Source: Verrucomicrobiales bacterium (GTDB lineage: Bacteria; Verrucomicrobiota; Verrucomicrobiia; Verrucomicrobiales; Akkermansiaceae). Taken from it: DNA of 6,387 bases. Positions 6,310-6,387 of the stretch are shown one piece after another; the stretch's first letter is position 1, and every line of letters begins with the position of its first letter. The translations under genes and the position numbers were made by a program. Below the pieces are notes generated by a model, which searched no databases, was not told where the DNA came from, and was given only the letters and a program-made list of their open reading frames with translations. The DNA lies in the NCBI GenBank assembly GCA_003483645.1, contig DMYM01000466.1, positions 1 through 6,387 on the forward strand, read 5' to 3'.

Positions 6310-6387
6310 ATGTTCGCGAAACTCTTCGGAATCCTCTCTCAAGATCTCGGTATAGATCTGGGCACTGCCAACACCCTGATCAACATC
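6310..6387 (+). CDS. mreB: Rod shape-determining protein MreB (N-terminal 26 codons only; continues past the window)
   Basis: The frame from the ATG at 6310 to the window end reads MFAKLFGILSQDLGIDLGTA and then NTLINI. This is the characteristic MreB N-terminus: a short amphipathic membrane-binding segment (MFAKLFGIL), then the first actin-fold beta strand and phosphate-1 loop DLGTANT, which binds ATP. MreB is the bacterial actin homologue that polymerises under the inner membrane and guides the elongation machinery for rod shape. Only 26 of the usual 335-350 residues lie here, with no stop before the edge. No Shine-Dalgarno sequence precedes the ATG. DnaK-type proteins share a DLGTTNS-like loop, but the MFxxLFG leader and the ANTL residues favour MreB strongly. 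Confidence 0.88.
   Translation, partial: MFAKLFGILSQDLGIDLGTANTLINI

Noticed and set aside
1..6387. Checked for CRISPR repeats, insertion-sequence ends, integrase or transposase genes, toxin-antitoxin pairs and defence genes.
   Set aside because: No repeated spacer-like units, no terminal inverted repeats with target duplications, and no such gene products were seen.

Overview
The window is a GC-rich piece of bacterial chromosome with every recognisable gene on the + strand. The likely source is the PVC superphylum, most plausibly Verrucomicrobiota. This is inferred from a secreted protein joining an SHD1 domain to WG repeats (SHD1 is common in Planctomycetes and Verrucomicrobia), from an mreB gene (most Planctomycetes lack one), and from the general absence of strong Shine-Dalgarno sequences. 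No ribosomal or other marker gene is present, so the phylum is an inference.

Positions 1-3412 form a tight gene cluster: the 3' part of a thiamine-diphosphate E1 alpha subunit, a complete E1 beta subunit, a complete lipoyl E2 acyltransferase, and a small DUF1805 (YunC-like) protein. The first two genes overlap by one base and the other gaps are 18 and 15 bases, so this looks like one operon. E1 decarboxylates a 2-oxo acid and passes the acyl group to the E2 lipoyl arm, and E2 transfers it to CoA. The E3 gene is not in the window. The substrate (pyruvate, branched-chain 2-oxo acid or acetoin) cannot be fixed from the sequence.

Positions 3472-4866 encode an exported protein with an N-terminal signal peptide, an SHD1 domain, an array of degenerate WG-type beta repeats and a charged, proline-rich tail. 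A 330-base non-coding stretch follows (4867-5196). It holds a stem-loop just past the WG gene, an AT-rich island that probably carries a promoter, and a nested inverted repeat ending four bases before the next start codon.

Positions 5197-5994 encode a complete ParA/Soj-type partition ATPase. No parB follows it. After a 315-base non-coding gap comes the first 26 codons of mreB (6310 to the window end), a gene too short here for ordinary ORF calling but unmistakable from its phosphate-1 motif. The right half is therefore a chromosome-segregation and cell-shape region.

No mobile element, CRISPR array, tRNA or rRNA was seen, and nothing amounts to a clear new system. The points most worth following up are the DUF1805 gene attached to the oxo acid dehydrogenase operon, the SHD1-WG exported protein, the foldable leader in front of parA, and the parA-mreB neighbourhood without parB.
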